From Gammaproteobacteria bacterium (GTDB taxonomy: Bacteria; Pseudomonadota; Gammaproteobacteria; Steroidobacterales; Steroidobacteraceae), in contig JAFAVO010000347.1 in NCBI GenBank assembly GCA_019242385.1, positions 1 to 14,306 on the forward strand: DNA of 14,306 nucleotides. Reading direction: 5' to 3'. Below are positions 7,941 to 13,917 of this stretch, piece by piece. The notes under the pieces were generated by a model that had not been told where the DNA came from, made no database searches, and worked only from the letters and a program-made list of their open reading frames with translations. Each line of letters opens with the position of its first letter. The first letter of the stretch is position 1. Made by a program: the position numbers and the translations under genes.

Positions 7941-8564
7941 CTACATCAGTCCGCTTGCACGGCCGCGCCGCACCACTCCCACCACGACCCCTTCGATGAG
8001 CAGCGGCTCTTCCTTCAGATCCACTTTGATCGGCTCGAACTCGCTGTTCTCGGGGAGCAGCCAGACCACCGAGCCTTCCTGGCGATAGCGTTTCACCGTC
8101 ACCTCATTCTCGAGCCGTGCGACGACGATCTGTCGGCTGCGCACCTCGGAGGTCCGATGCACGGCAACCAGATCGCCATCGAGGATCCCGGCGTCCTTCA
8201 TGCTCATGCCGATGACCTTCAGCAGGTAATGCGGGCGCGGCTGGAACACGCCTGGATCGATCTGCAGCCGGGTCTCGAAATTCTCCTCGGAGAATATGGG
8301 CTTTCCGGCGGCCACCCGTCCGATGAGCGGCAGGCCTATCTGCTCGCGTATGGTGTCCTTCAGCTGTATCCCTCTGGAGGTGCCGGGAATGAGCGCGATG
8401 ACGCCCTTGCGGGCGAGTGCGCGCAGGTGCTCCTCGGCCGCGTTCGCAGAACGGAAACCGAGCTCGTTGGCTATCTCCGCCCGCGTCGGGGGCATTCCGG
8501 TCTCCCCGATGAATCGCTGAATCAGGCGCAGGATCTGAGTCTGTCGAGGGGTGAGGTCGGACAT
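7941..8564 (-). CDS. lexA: SOS repressor LexA
   Basis: Transcriptional repressor of the SOS response, inactivated by RecA-stimulated self-cleavage. It has 207 residues. The N-terminal winged helix-turn-helix (TRAEIANELGFRSANAAEEH, residues 27-46) is almost the same as that of E. coli LexA, matching the CTGT-N8-ACAG operators seen upstream. The cleavage site is Ala86-Gly87 in GRVAAGKP. The serine-lysine dyad is S121 (GMSMKDAG) and K158 (VTVKRY). As first gene of the imuA-imuB-dnaE2 operon it should repress itself and the whole cassette. In some pseudomonads the operon carries a second LexA (LexA2). Whether this one is the main or a second LexA cannot be decided from the window, though its E. 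coli-like DNA-binding helix fits a main LexA. Confidence 0.97.
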   Translation of the reverse strand: MSDLTPRQTQILRLIQRFIGETGMPPTRAEIANELGFRSANAAEEHLRALARKGVIALIPGTSRGIQLKDTIREQIGLPLIGRVAAGKPIFSEENFETRLQIDPGVFQPRPHYLLKVIGMSMKDAGILDGDLVAVHRTSEVRSRQIVVARLENEVTVKRYRQEGSVVWLLPENSEFEPIKVDLKEEPLLIEGVVVGVVRRGRASGLM

Positions 8565-8575
8565 TTTGAGCCTGC

Positions 8576-8591
8576 CTGTCTAAATATACAG
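8576..8591 (-). promoter_or_regulatory. LexA box 1 (perfect CTGT-N8-ACAG)
   Basis: CTGTCTAAATATACAG has both perfect half-sites around an AT-rich centre, ending 12 bases before the lexA start codon. It lies just downstream of the -10 element, where bound LexA would block transcription start. Confidence 0.92.
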
Positions 8592-8594
8592 CTA

Positions 8595-8610
8595 CTGTGA
8601 TTATATCCAG
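8595..8610 (-). promoter_or_regulatory. LexA box 2 (CTGT-N8-CCAG, one mismatch)
   Basis: CTGTGATTATATCCAG has one perfect half-site and one with a single change. It contains the -10 hexamer of the lexA promoter and sits 3 bases from box 1 (centres 19 bp apart). The E. coli lexA promoter also has two boxes, the second ending CCAG. Confidence 0.8.
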
Positions 8611-8627
8611 ATCGTGCTTCACGGCAA
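8600..8627 (-). promoter_or_regulatory. lexA-imuA-imuB-dnaE2 operon promoter (sigma-70 type)
   Basis: Read on the minus strand: -35 TTGCCG (8622-8627), a 16-base spacer and a perfect -10 TATAAT (8600-8605). The expected start point is near 8593, giving a leader of about 28 nt with an AGGCAGG-like ribosome site. LexA box 2 covers the -10 and box 1 covers the early transcribed bases. Confidence 0.82.
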
Positions 8628-9068
8628 GCCGGGCGTGCCCCTGGTAGAGCTGCCCTCACCGCACTACGCCAACGGCTGAATCAGCGCAGGACGATTTGTA
8701 TAAGGCTGACTGTGCGCTCCTGGGTATTAAGGAGCAGCTGCAACTCGAGCGTCGCCACGCCGCGGCGCAGCGATTAAAAATTCTTAAGGAATTGTGCCGT
8801 ATCGCCAACATGTGCCTTTTGTACCAAGCGAGCCTGCGCTCGCGGTGCAGCTATAGGCGGGAAATTTCCAGGCGGATCCTCTTCCAACTCGCGCCCGCGC
8901 CCGTCTGACATGGACCTATGCGTCGAGGGCACACGCTGTCGCACGTAAAAGACAGGATCGGTGTTTGGAGTTGCATTCCCGAGTCAAATTTGGTGCAGTT
9001 GCCTTTCGGCTTATACGGACTTGCTTCACGGGAGTCGCATCCGTTATTAAGGGATCCTGAATCAACAA
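8628..9068. other. Non-coding interval between the lexA promoter and the lipoprotein gene
   Basis: I see no supported gene in this stretch. A 70-codon frame from a TTG at 8696 has no family resemblance or ribosome site. The DNA is locally AT-richer than its neighbours and contains small dyads: AATTC-TTAAG-GAATT (8779-8793), GGAAATTTCC (8860-8869), and a hairpin GCGAGC-CTGC-GCTCGC (8828-8843) with no T tract. A weak promoter-like pair for the lipoprotein is TTGCTT (9021-9026) with TTATTA (9044-9049), 17 bases apart. An unrecognised small RNA cannot be excluded. Confidence 0.5.
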
Positions 9069-9084
9069 CCCAAAGGGGACGTCT

Positions 9085-9402
9085 ATGAAGTGCGCGAGCG
9101 TTGTGAAGGTCGCGGCTGCCGTTGCGGCGGTGGCTGGTATTGTCGGTTGTACGGATCTGAAACCTCTGCAGGCTCAGGTCGATGACCTGAAGGCCCAGTT
9201 AGCGAAGACCACCAGTGACGTGTCCTCCGCCAAGAGCGCAGCCGATTCGGCCAATAGTGCCGCGCAGTCGGCCGGCCAGGCGGCGAGCGGTGCACAGAGC
9301 ACTGCCAATCAGGCGCTGGCGGCAGCGCATGCCAGCCAGTCCTGCTGCGACGCGACGAATGAGAAGATCGACCGCATGTTCAAGCGGTCGGTGTCGAAGT
9401 AA
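9085..9402 (+). CDS. OprI/Lpp-like alanine-rich outer-membrane lipoprotein
   Basis: A 105-residue probable lipoprotein. The signal peptide (residues 1-21, hydrophobic VAAAVAAVAGIVG) ends in lipobox IVGC, with the lipidated cysteine at 22. Position +2 is Thr rather than Asp, which by the E. coli Lol rule predicts the outer membrane. A short coiled coil (LKPLQAQVDDLKAQLAK) is followed by a long Ala/Ser-rich repeat region (about 45-83) like the alanine-zipper family. The end, TNEKIDRMFKRSVSK, resembles the C-terminus of Pseudomonas OprI (NERALRMLEKASRK) and ends in Lys, the residue that can be linked to peptidoglycan in Lpp. It is longer than OprI, and a Cys87-Cys88 pair just before the C-terminal motif is unusual. 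AAGGGG lies 6 bases before the ATG, and a strong terminator follows. Confidence 0.85.
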   Translation: MKCASVVKVAAAVAAVAGIVGCTDLKPLQAQVDDLKAQLAKTTSDVSSAKSAADSANSAAQSAGQAASGAQSTANQALAAAHASQSCCDATNEKIDRMFKRSVSK

Positions 9403-9424
9403 AAACAGGTCTCGGCCCACATCG

Positions 9425-9453
9425 AAACGCCGCGCAGACGCGCGGCGTTTTTT
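9425..9453 (+). terminator. Intrinsic terminator of the lipoprotein gene, shared with fabH
   Basis: An 11-bp perfect stem (9425-9435 with 9440-9450), loop AGAC, with six Ts at 9448-9453. It lies 22 bases after the lipoprotein stop. Read on the minus strand the same hairpin follows the fabH stop by about 10 bases but has only three Ts, so it may serve both convergent genes unequally. Confidence 0.93.
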
Positions 9454-9462
9454 CTGGACGCT

Positions 9463-10419
9463 TCAGAAGCGGATCAGCGCCGATCCCCAGGTGAAGCCGC
9501 CCCCGAAGGCTTCCAACAGCAGCAGCTCTCCGCGGCGGATCCGCCCATCGCGCACGGCCACATCGAGCGCCAGCGGCACCGATGCCGCCGAAGTATTGCC
9601 ATGATCCTGCACGGTGACGATGACCCGTTCCATGGGCATCTCCAGCTTGCGTGCGGTCGCCTGGATGATGCGGATGTTGGCCTGGTGCGGCACCAGCCAA
9701 TCGAGTGCACCGCGCTCGAGCCCGTTGGCGGCAAGGGTCTCGTCCACGACCTGCCCCAGCTTCGTCACAGCAATCTTGAAGACCTCGCTCCCGACCATGC
9801 TGATGGCCAGCTTCGAGCCGAACCCCGTGGAAACGCCGCTGCCGCAATAGAGCAGGTCCTTGTACTCCCCGTCCGAGTGCAGATGCGTGGAGAGGATGCC
9901 CGGGGCGGCTGAGGGCTCGAGCAGCACCGCACCGGCTCCATCCGCGAACAGCACCGCGGTGCCACGGTCGTTCCAGTCGGTGATGCGCGAGAGTGTCTCG
10001 GCACCGATCACCAGAGCGCGTCGTGCCTCGCCGCAGCGCACGTACTTATCGGCGATCGACAGCGCGTACATGAAGCCCGCGCAGGCCGTCTCGAGGCTGA
10101 AGGCCGGAGCGCCGCGGCACCCGAGGCGTTTCTGCAGCAGCGTGCCGCAGTTGGGAAAGACCAGATCAGGAGTCGTCGTGCCGAAGGCGATGAAGTCGAC
10201 CTCTGCGGGTGCTACCCCGGCAGCCGCCAGCGCCTGCCGCGCGGCATGCTCGGCCAGATCGACCGTGGTCTCGCCGTCGGCGGCGATGTGGCGCCGCTCG
10301 ATGCCCGTGCGGGTGCGGATCCACTCATCGGTGGTATCGACCATCTTCTCGAGGTCGTGGTTGGTGATGATTTTCTTCGGCAGATACGAGCCGGTGCCGG
10401 CCACGCGCGAATAGATCAA
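9463..10419 (-). CDS. fabH: Beta-ketoacyl-ACP synthase III FabH
   Basis: Catalyses the first condensation of type II fatty-acid synthesis, acetyl-CoA with malonyl-ACP. It has 318 residues, normal for FabH. The N-terminus YSRVAGTGSYLPKKIITN and EWIRTRTGIERRHIA are typical. The catalytic triad is Cys113 (ETACAGF), His245 (PHQANIRI) and Asn275 (DHGNTSAAS). The C-terminus GGGFTWGSALIRF is canonical. The start is a TTG (10417-10419) overlapping the plsX TGA in the tetranucleotide TTGA, with GGAAGGGG about 7 bases upstream; no ATG or GTG in this frame gives the expected N-terminus. This points to translational coupling with plsX. It is last in the yceD-rpmF-plsX-fabH operon, and fabD, fabG and acpP do not follow as in E. 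coli. Confidence 0.97.
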   Translation of the reverse strand: MIYSRVAGTGSYLPKKIITNHDLEKMVDTTDEWIRTRTGIERRHIAADGETTVDLAEHAARQALAAAGVAPAEVDFIAFGTTTPDLVFPNCGTLLQKRLGCRGAPAFSLETACAGFMYALSIADKYVRCGEARRALVIGAETLSRITDWNDRGTAVLFADGAGAVLLEPSAAPGILSTHLHSDGEYKDLLYCGSGVSTGFGSKLAISMVGSEVFKIAVTKLGQVVDETLAANGLERGALDWLVPHQANIRIIQATARKLEMPMERVIVTVQDHGNTSAASVPLALDVAVRDGRIRRGELLLLEAFGGGFTWGSALIRF

Positions 10420-11426
10420 TTCACCGCCCCTTCCGTCTGCAGCGCCTGCGCAATGTGAGAGATGAGTCCGCGCCGCACCGCCAGCGCCGCGGTGCCGATC
10501 GCGCGCGCAAACGCCACACCGTCGGCGCGACCGTGGCTTTTTACCACGATCCCGGAGAGCCCGACCATGCAGGCGCCGTTGTAGCGGCGCGGATCGAGGC
10601 TGGCTGCTGCGCGGCGCAGCACCGGCCGGGCGACGAGACCGGCCAGGCGATCGAGCACGGTCATCTGGAATTCGCGGCGCAAACGGTCGGCGATCAATCC
10701 CGCGACGCCCTCCATGGTCTTGAGCGCCACATTACCCGTGAAGCCATCGGTGACTACCACATCGACATCGCCCGAGAAGATGTCGTCGCCCTCGACGAAG
10801 CCGACATAGTTGAGGCCGCTGGCGCCGAGCAGTGCGTGCGCGCCCTGCACCACCTCGTGCCCCTTCATGTCCTCCTCGCCAATATTGAGCAAACCGATCC
10901 GCGGGCTCGGCACGCCGTAGACATCGCGCGCCACGATGGCGCCCATGGCCGCGAACTGCCGCAACTGCTCGGGCGTCGCCTTGGTGTTGGCGCCGAGATC
11001 GAGCATGTGCGTATGCCCGTGCGCCGAGGGAATCGCCGAGATGATGGCGGCGCGCTCGACGCCTGGCAGCGTCTTGAGGACGAAATGCGCGATCGCCGTG
11101 AGTGCTCCGGTGTTGCCGGCGCTGACGCAGGCCGCGGCGCGTCCGGCGTGGACCTGCTCGATTGCCACCCGCATCGAGGAGTCCTTCTTGCGGCGGATCG
11201 CCTCGCGGGGCTTCTCATCCATAGCCACCACCTGGGTGGCAGGCACGACCCCCGCGCGCTCACGCACCGCGGCGGGCAGCGGCGCCAGGGCCGCGCCAAT
11301 CAGCTCCGGCTCGCCGATCAGCAGCGCGTGCAGCTGTGGGTCGTCGGCCAGCGCGCGCAGCGCGCCGGCAAGGTATTCGCGCGGCTCGGAGTCGCCGCTC
11401 ATCACATCGATGGCGATCGGCAGCAC
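10416..11426 (-). CDS. plsX: Phosphate acyltransferase PlsX
   Basis: Converts acyl-ACP and phosphate to acyl-phosphate, the acyl donor for PlsY in phospholipid synthesis; a peripheral membrane enzyme. It has 336 residues, normal length. Family motifs include KKDSSMRVAIEQV, AACVSAGNTGAL (near 100-111), LLNIGEEDMKGHE, YVGFVEGDDIF and VVTDGFTGNVALK. The N-terminal glycine motif, usually DAMGGDxGP, reads DVMSGDSEP, a divergent form. The start is taken as the GTG at 11424-11426, the first start giving the family N-terminus (LPIAIDVM). It has no good Shine-Dalgarno sequence and lies 33 bases after the rpmF stop. The stop overlaps the fabH start by 4 bases. Confidence 0.95.
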   Translation of the reverse strand: MLPIAIDVMSGDSEPREYLAGALRALADDPQLHALLIGEPELIGAALAPLPAAVRERAGVVPATQVVAMDEKPREAIRRKKDSSMRVAIEQVHAGRAAACVSAGNTGALTAIAHFVLKTLPGVERAAIISAIPSAHGHTHMLDLGANTKATPEQLRQFAAMGAIVARDVYGVPSPRIGLLNIGEEDMKGHEVVQGAHALLGASGLNYVGFVEGDDIFSGDVDVVVTDGFTGNVALKTMEGVAGLIADRLRREFQMTVLDRLAGLVARPVLRRAAASLDPRRYNGACMVGLSGIVVKSHGRADGVAFARAIGTAALAVRRGLISHIAQALQTEGAVN

Positions 11427-11459
11427 GAGCGCGCCGGCGTGCGTAGCGGCGGCCCGCGC

Positions 11460-11654
11460 TCAGTCCTGGTCTTCGGTCTCGGCAGGTTTCTCGAGTACGC
11501 GCCGGCCGCGATAGAACCCATCGGGTGTGATGCGATGACGCAGGTGGGTCTCACCCGATTGCGGATCGCTCGAGAGTGCGGGCTTCGTCAGCCCATCGTG
11601 CGAGCGGTGCATGCCGCGCCGCGATGGAGTCTTGCGGCTTTTCTGAACAGCCAT
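11460..11654 (-). CDS. rpmF: 50S ribosomal protein L32
   Basis: Small basic protein of the large ribosomal subunit. It has 64 residues, beginning AVQKSRKTPSRRGMHRSHDGL, the highly conserved L32 N-terminus, followed by GETHLRHRITPDGFYRGRRV. It has no cysteines, so it is the zinc-free form of L32. A strong AGGAG lies 7 bases upstream of the ATG. It lies between yceD and plsX, an arrangement widely conserved in gammaproteobacteria. Confidence 0.98.
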   Translation of the reverse strand: MAVQKSRKTPSRRGMHRSHDGLTKPALSSDPQSGETHLRHRITPDGFYRGRRVLEKPAETEDQD

Positions 11655-11683
11655 AAATCAGCTCCTGGATCGAATTCTGAACA

Positions 11684-12187
11684 CTAACGTTTCAACAAGT
11701 CCCCGAGGTTCGCAAACGGCCGGTGCGTCTCACCCTGCGGGACACCTTTCTCGGGCGCCGTCTCACCCGTGCAGCGCTCCAGATCGGCATGCAGCGCCAC
11801 GATCGGCAGCACGAGCAACAACTCCTCCGTCAGCAGCTCCCCGAGACTGATCCGGCCGGCGGGCGCCAGCACCGGCTCACGTTCGGGCGGAACCCGGGCG
11901 GCCTCCGCCTCCGAGGCGACGAGCGCGATGCGGCTGTCCGCCTCGACCGGCCACTCCATGGGCTGCAAACACCGCTGACACTGCAGGCTGAGGACGCCCG
12001 CGAATCGCAGATCCGCGACCGCGAAGTCATCCTCACGGGCGAAATGCACTCGGCCCTGCACGCTGCCGGCAACCCCGGCACGCAACGCGCGCAGTCCGGA
12101 AAGCTCGGCGAGCGGCACGGTGAAATCGAGGTCCGCTCCGCGATCGGCCAGCCGGTCGACCTCGAGAGGTTCGCGGGGGCCCGCCAT
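11684..12187 (-). CDS. yceD: YceD (DUF177) family 23S rRNA accumulation protein
   Basis: A protein linked to 23S rRNA accumulation and ribosome assembly, almost always encoded before rpmF. It has 167 residues from the start chosen here. It carries the family's CxxC (LQCQRCLQPMEW) after a beta-rich N-terminal half, an acidic stretch before LLTEELLLVLPIVALH, a single cysteine in LERC, and the C-terminal FANLGDLLKR. An in-frame ATG at 12220 would give 178 residues, but it lies within the -35 of a good promoter, so the ATG at 12187 (MAGPREPLEVDRL) is preferred; this also fits the N-terminus of the E. coli protein better. The transcript would then be nearly leaderless. Confidence 0.92.
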   Translation of the reverse strand: MAGPREPLEVDRLADRGADLDFTVPLAELSGLRALRAGVAGSVQGRVHFAREDDFAVADLRFAGVLSLQCQRCLQPMEWPVEADSRIALVASEAEAARVPPEREPVLAPAGRISLGELLTEELLLVLPIVALHADLERCTGETAPEKGVPQGETHRPFANLGDLLKR

Positions 12188-12196
12188 GGGGCGCGT

Positions 12197-12225
12197 ATAA
12201 TAGGTACCGACCTCTCCCAAGTCAA
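12197..12225 (-). promoter_or_regulatory. yceD-rpmF-plsX-fabH operon promoter
   Basis: Minus strand: -35 TTGACT (12220-12225), a 17-base spacer and -10 TATTAT (12197-12202). Only nine bases separate the -10 from the yceD ATG at 12187. On the plus strand the same AT patch contains TATAAT (12196-12201), which could be a -10 for maf, but I see no matching -35. Confidence 0.72.
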
Positions 12226-12285
12226 AGCCGATTCCAGGCTAAACCATTGTTTCTTGAAGGCGATTCAGACTCGCCCCAGGGCTTC

Positions 12286-12864
12286 GTGACCGCGCTCATC
12301 CTGGCCTCCACATCCCCGTATCGGAAGCAGTTGCTGAGCCGGCTCGCACTGCCGTTCGAGACACACGCGCCGGAGGTGGACGAGGCCCACCTCGAAGGCG
12401 AGTCCCCCACCAACCGGGCTCACCGGCTCGCGCTGGAGAAGGCGCGTGCGGTCGCGGGCATGCACCCGGACGCGGTGGTCATCGGAGCCGACCAGGTCGC
12501 CGCCTGCGGCGATCAAATCCTCGATAAGCCAGGCAATGCGCAGCGCGCCCGCGAGCAGCTCGAGGCGTTGAGCGCGCGGACTGCCTTCTTCTACACCGCC
12601 TGCGCGGTGCTGGGGGGGAACCGCGCCGTGCGGCTCGCTCACCTCGACACCACCAGGGTGGTGTTTCGCGCGCTCAGCCAGGTTGAGATCGAGCGCTATG
12701 TGGCGCGCGAGCGCCCGTTCGACTGCGCCGGAGGGTTCCGGGCCGAAGCACTCGGCATCTCCCTCTTCGAGAGCATCGAGAGCCGGGATCCGACCGCGCT
12801 CATTGGGCTGCCGTTGGTTTGGCTCGCCGCGGCGTTGCGCGCGGCCGGCTTCCTCCTTCCCTGA
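12286..12864 (+). CDS. yceF: Maf/YceF nucleotide pyrophosphatase (7-methyl-GTP type)
   Basis: A Maf-family house-cleaning pyrophosphatase. The E. coli YceF branch hydrolyses m7GTP, and the similarity and gene order point to that branch. It has 192 residues from the GTG at 12286. The N-terminal loop is LILASTSPYRKQLLSRL, then APEVDE, the catalytic aspartate D69 in VIGADQVA, LDKPG, the FDCAGGFRAEALGISLFE segment and RDPTALIGLPL. The frame is open further up to a TTG at 12247 (205 residues), but the GTG matches the N-terminus of E. coli YceF and has a CAGGG 5 bases upstream. The last 65 bases overlap the rluC 3' end on the opposite strand. Confidence 0.94.
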   Translation: MTALILASTSPYRKQLLSRLALPFETHAPEVDEAHLEGESPTNRAHRLALEKARAVAGMHPDAVVIGADQVAACGDQILDKPGNAQRAREQLEALSARTAFFYTACAVLGGNRAVRLAHLDTTRVVFRALSQVEIERYVARERPFDCAGGFRAEALGISLFESIESRDPTALIGLPLVWLAAALRAAGFLLP

Positions 12865-13882
12865 CACCGTCCTCCTGCGCCTTGGCCCGGCGCGCCGCGC
12901 CGAGTGTATCGATGAGCGCGGACAGCTCGGGAGGAAGCGGAGTGTTGATGCTGAATTCTCCACCCCGCGGCCAGGAGAAACTGAGACTGTGGGCGTGCAG
13001 AAACATGCGCTTCAGCCCGAGCCGCCGCAGGCTCTCGTTGAAGTCCGCATCGCCGTACTTCTCATCGCCGGCCACCGGATGACCGGCGTGCGCCGCATGC
13101 ACCCGGATCTGGTGTGTCCGCCCGGTGCGCAGCCTGACTTCCATGAGCGTGGCGAGCTTGCCGAAGAACTGCACCGGCCTGAATTCGCTTACCGAAGGCT
13201 TCCCCGAGGAGCCGGTGCGCACCGTGCGCTCGCCGCCGACGCGGGTGTCGGTGCGCAGCGGTACGTCGATGCGCTTGGCACCGAGCTCCCATCTGCCGCG
13301 CACCAGCGCCAGGTAGCGTTTCTCGACCGCATTGCCGCGCATGAGCGCGTGCAGCTCGCGCAGCGCGGATCTGCGCCGAGCGATCAGCAGGCACCCGCTG
13401 GTCTCCCGATCCAGACGGTGGGCCAGCTCGAGCGGCTCACCCGGGCGCGCCGCCCGGAGTGCCTCGATGACGCCGAAGCTGACGCCGCTGCCGCCGTGGG
13501 CGGCCGTGCCGGCAGGCTTATCGAGCACGAGCAGATTTTCATCCTCGTACACGATGGCGTGCTCGATGCGCATCGCCAGCTCCTGCGGCGGTTGCGTCGG
13601 GTCTCGTGGGGCAGCCAGCCGCACCGGGGGGATGCGCACCCGATCGTGCGGCTGCAGACGCCGTTCGGGTCCCGCCCGGTGCCCGTTCACCCGCACTTCG
13701 CCTTTCCGAATGACACGGTACACCCGGCTTCGGGGCAGGCCACCGAGCTGACGCTGGAGGTAATTGTCGAGGCGCTGTCCGGCCTCCTCTTGGGTCACCT
13801 CCAGGTGCCGCACGCCGGTGCGGCTTTCGCCCGGGTCTGGAGGCTGTGCAGGGGACGCTGGAGGGATTTTGGTGTAAGGCAT
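12800..13882 (-). CDS. rluC: 23S rRNA pseudouridine synthase RluC
   Basis: Converts uridines of 23S rRNA (positions 955, 2504 and 2580 in E. coli) to pseudouridine. It has 360 residues from the ATG at 13882. An S4 RNA-binding domain (EEAGQRLDNYLQRQL, then RKGEVRVNGHRAGPERRLQP) occupies about 30-90. The catalytic domain has DKPAGTAAHGGSGVSFGVIE and the active-site aspartate D158 in HRLDRETSG, then KPSVSEF and RTGRTHQIRVHAAHAGHP. The frame runs up to an ATG at 13942 (380 residues), but that start lies upstream of the likely promoter. A basic tail of about 35 residues (RRAKAQEDG onward) extends beyond the E. coli protein, and most of it is encoded in the overlap with maf. It is divergent from rne, as in E. 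coli. Confidence 0.95.
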   Translation of the reverse strand: MPYTKIPPASPAQPPDPGESRTGVRHLEVTQEEAGQRLDNYLQRQLGGLPRSRVYRVIRKGEVRVNGHRAGPERRLQPHDRVRIPPVRLAAPRDPTQPPQELAMRIEHAIVYEDENLLVLDKPAGTAAHGGSGVSFGVIEALRAARPGEPLELAHRLDRETSGCLLIARRRSALRELHALMRGNAVEKRYLALVRGRWELGAKRIDVPLRTDTRVGGERTVRTGSSGKPSVSEFRPVQFFGKLATLMEVRLRTGRTHQIRVHAAHAGHPVAGDEKYGDADFNESLRRLGLKRMFLHAHSLSFSWPRGGEFSINTPLPPELSALIDTLGAARRAKAQEDGVREGGSRPRATPRRAKPTAAQ

Positions 13883-13911
13883 TGTTTCTAAAATGGTCTG
13901 TCGAGTATACT
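13882..13911 (+). promoter_or_regulatory. Likely rne promoter
   Basis: Plus strand: TTGTTT (13882-13887), an 18-base spacer and TATACT (13906-13911); the start point is expected near 13918. The -10 lies within the perfect palindrome GAGTATACTC (13903-13912), so the opposite strand also reads TATACT (13904-13909) toward rluC, though without a good -35 at the usual distance. Confidence 0.6.
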
Positions 13912-13917
13912 CTCGCG

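Noticed and set aside
8696..8908. 70-codon frame from a TTG in the lexA-lipoprotein interval
   Set aside because: Rare start, no Shine-Dalgarno sequence, no domain or signal; composition does not look coding.
10455..11687. 410-codon open frame on the plus strand opposite plsX and rpmF
   Set aside because: Covers two conserved genes on the minus strand and has antisense-type composition.
12683..13891. 402-codon open frame on the plus strand opposite rluC
   Set aside because: Antisense to RluC and unlike any known family; it also overlaps maf in another frame.
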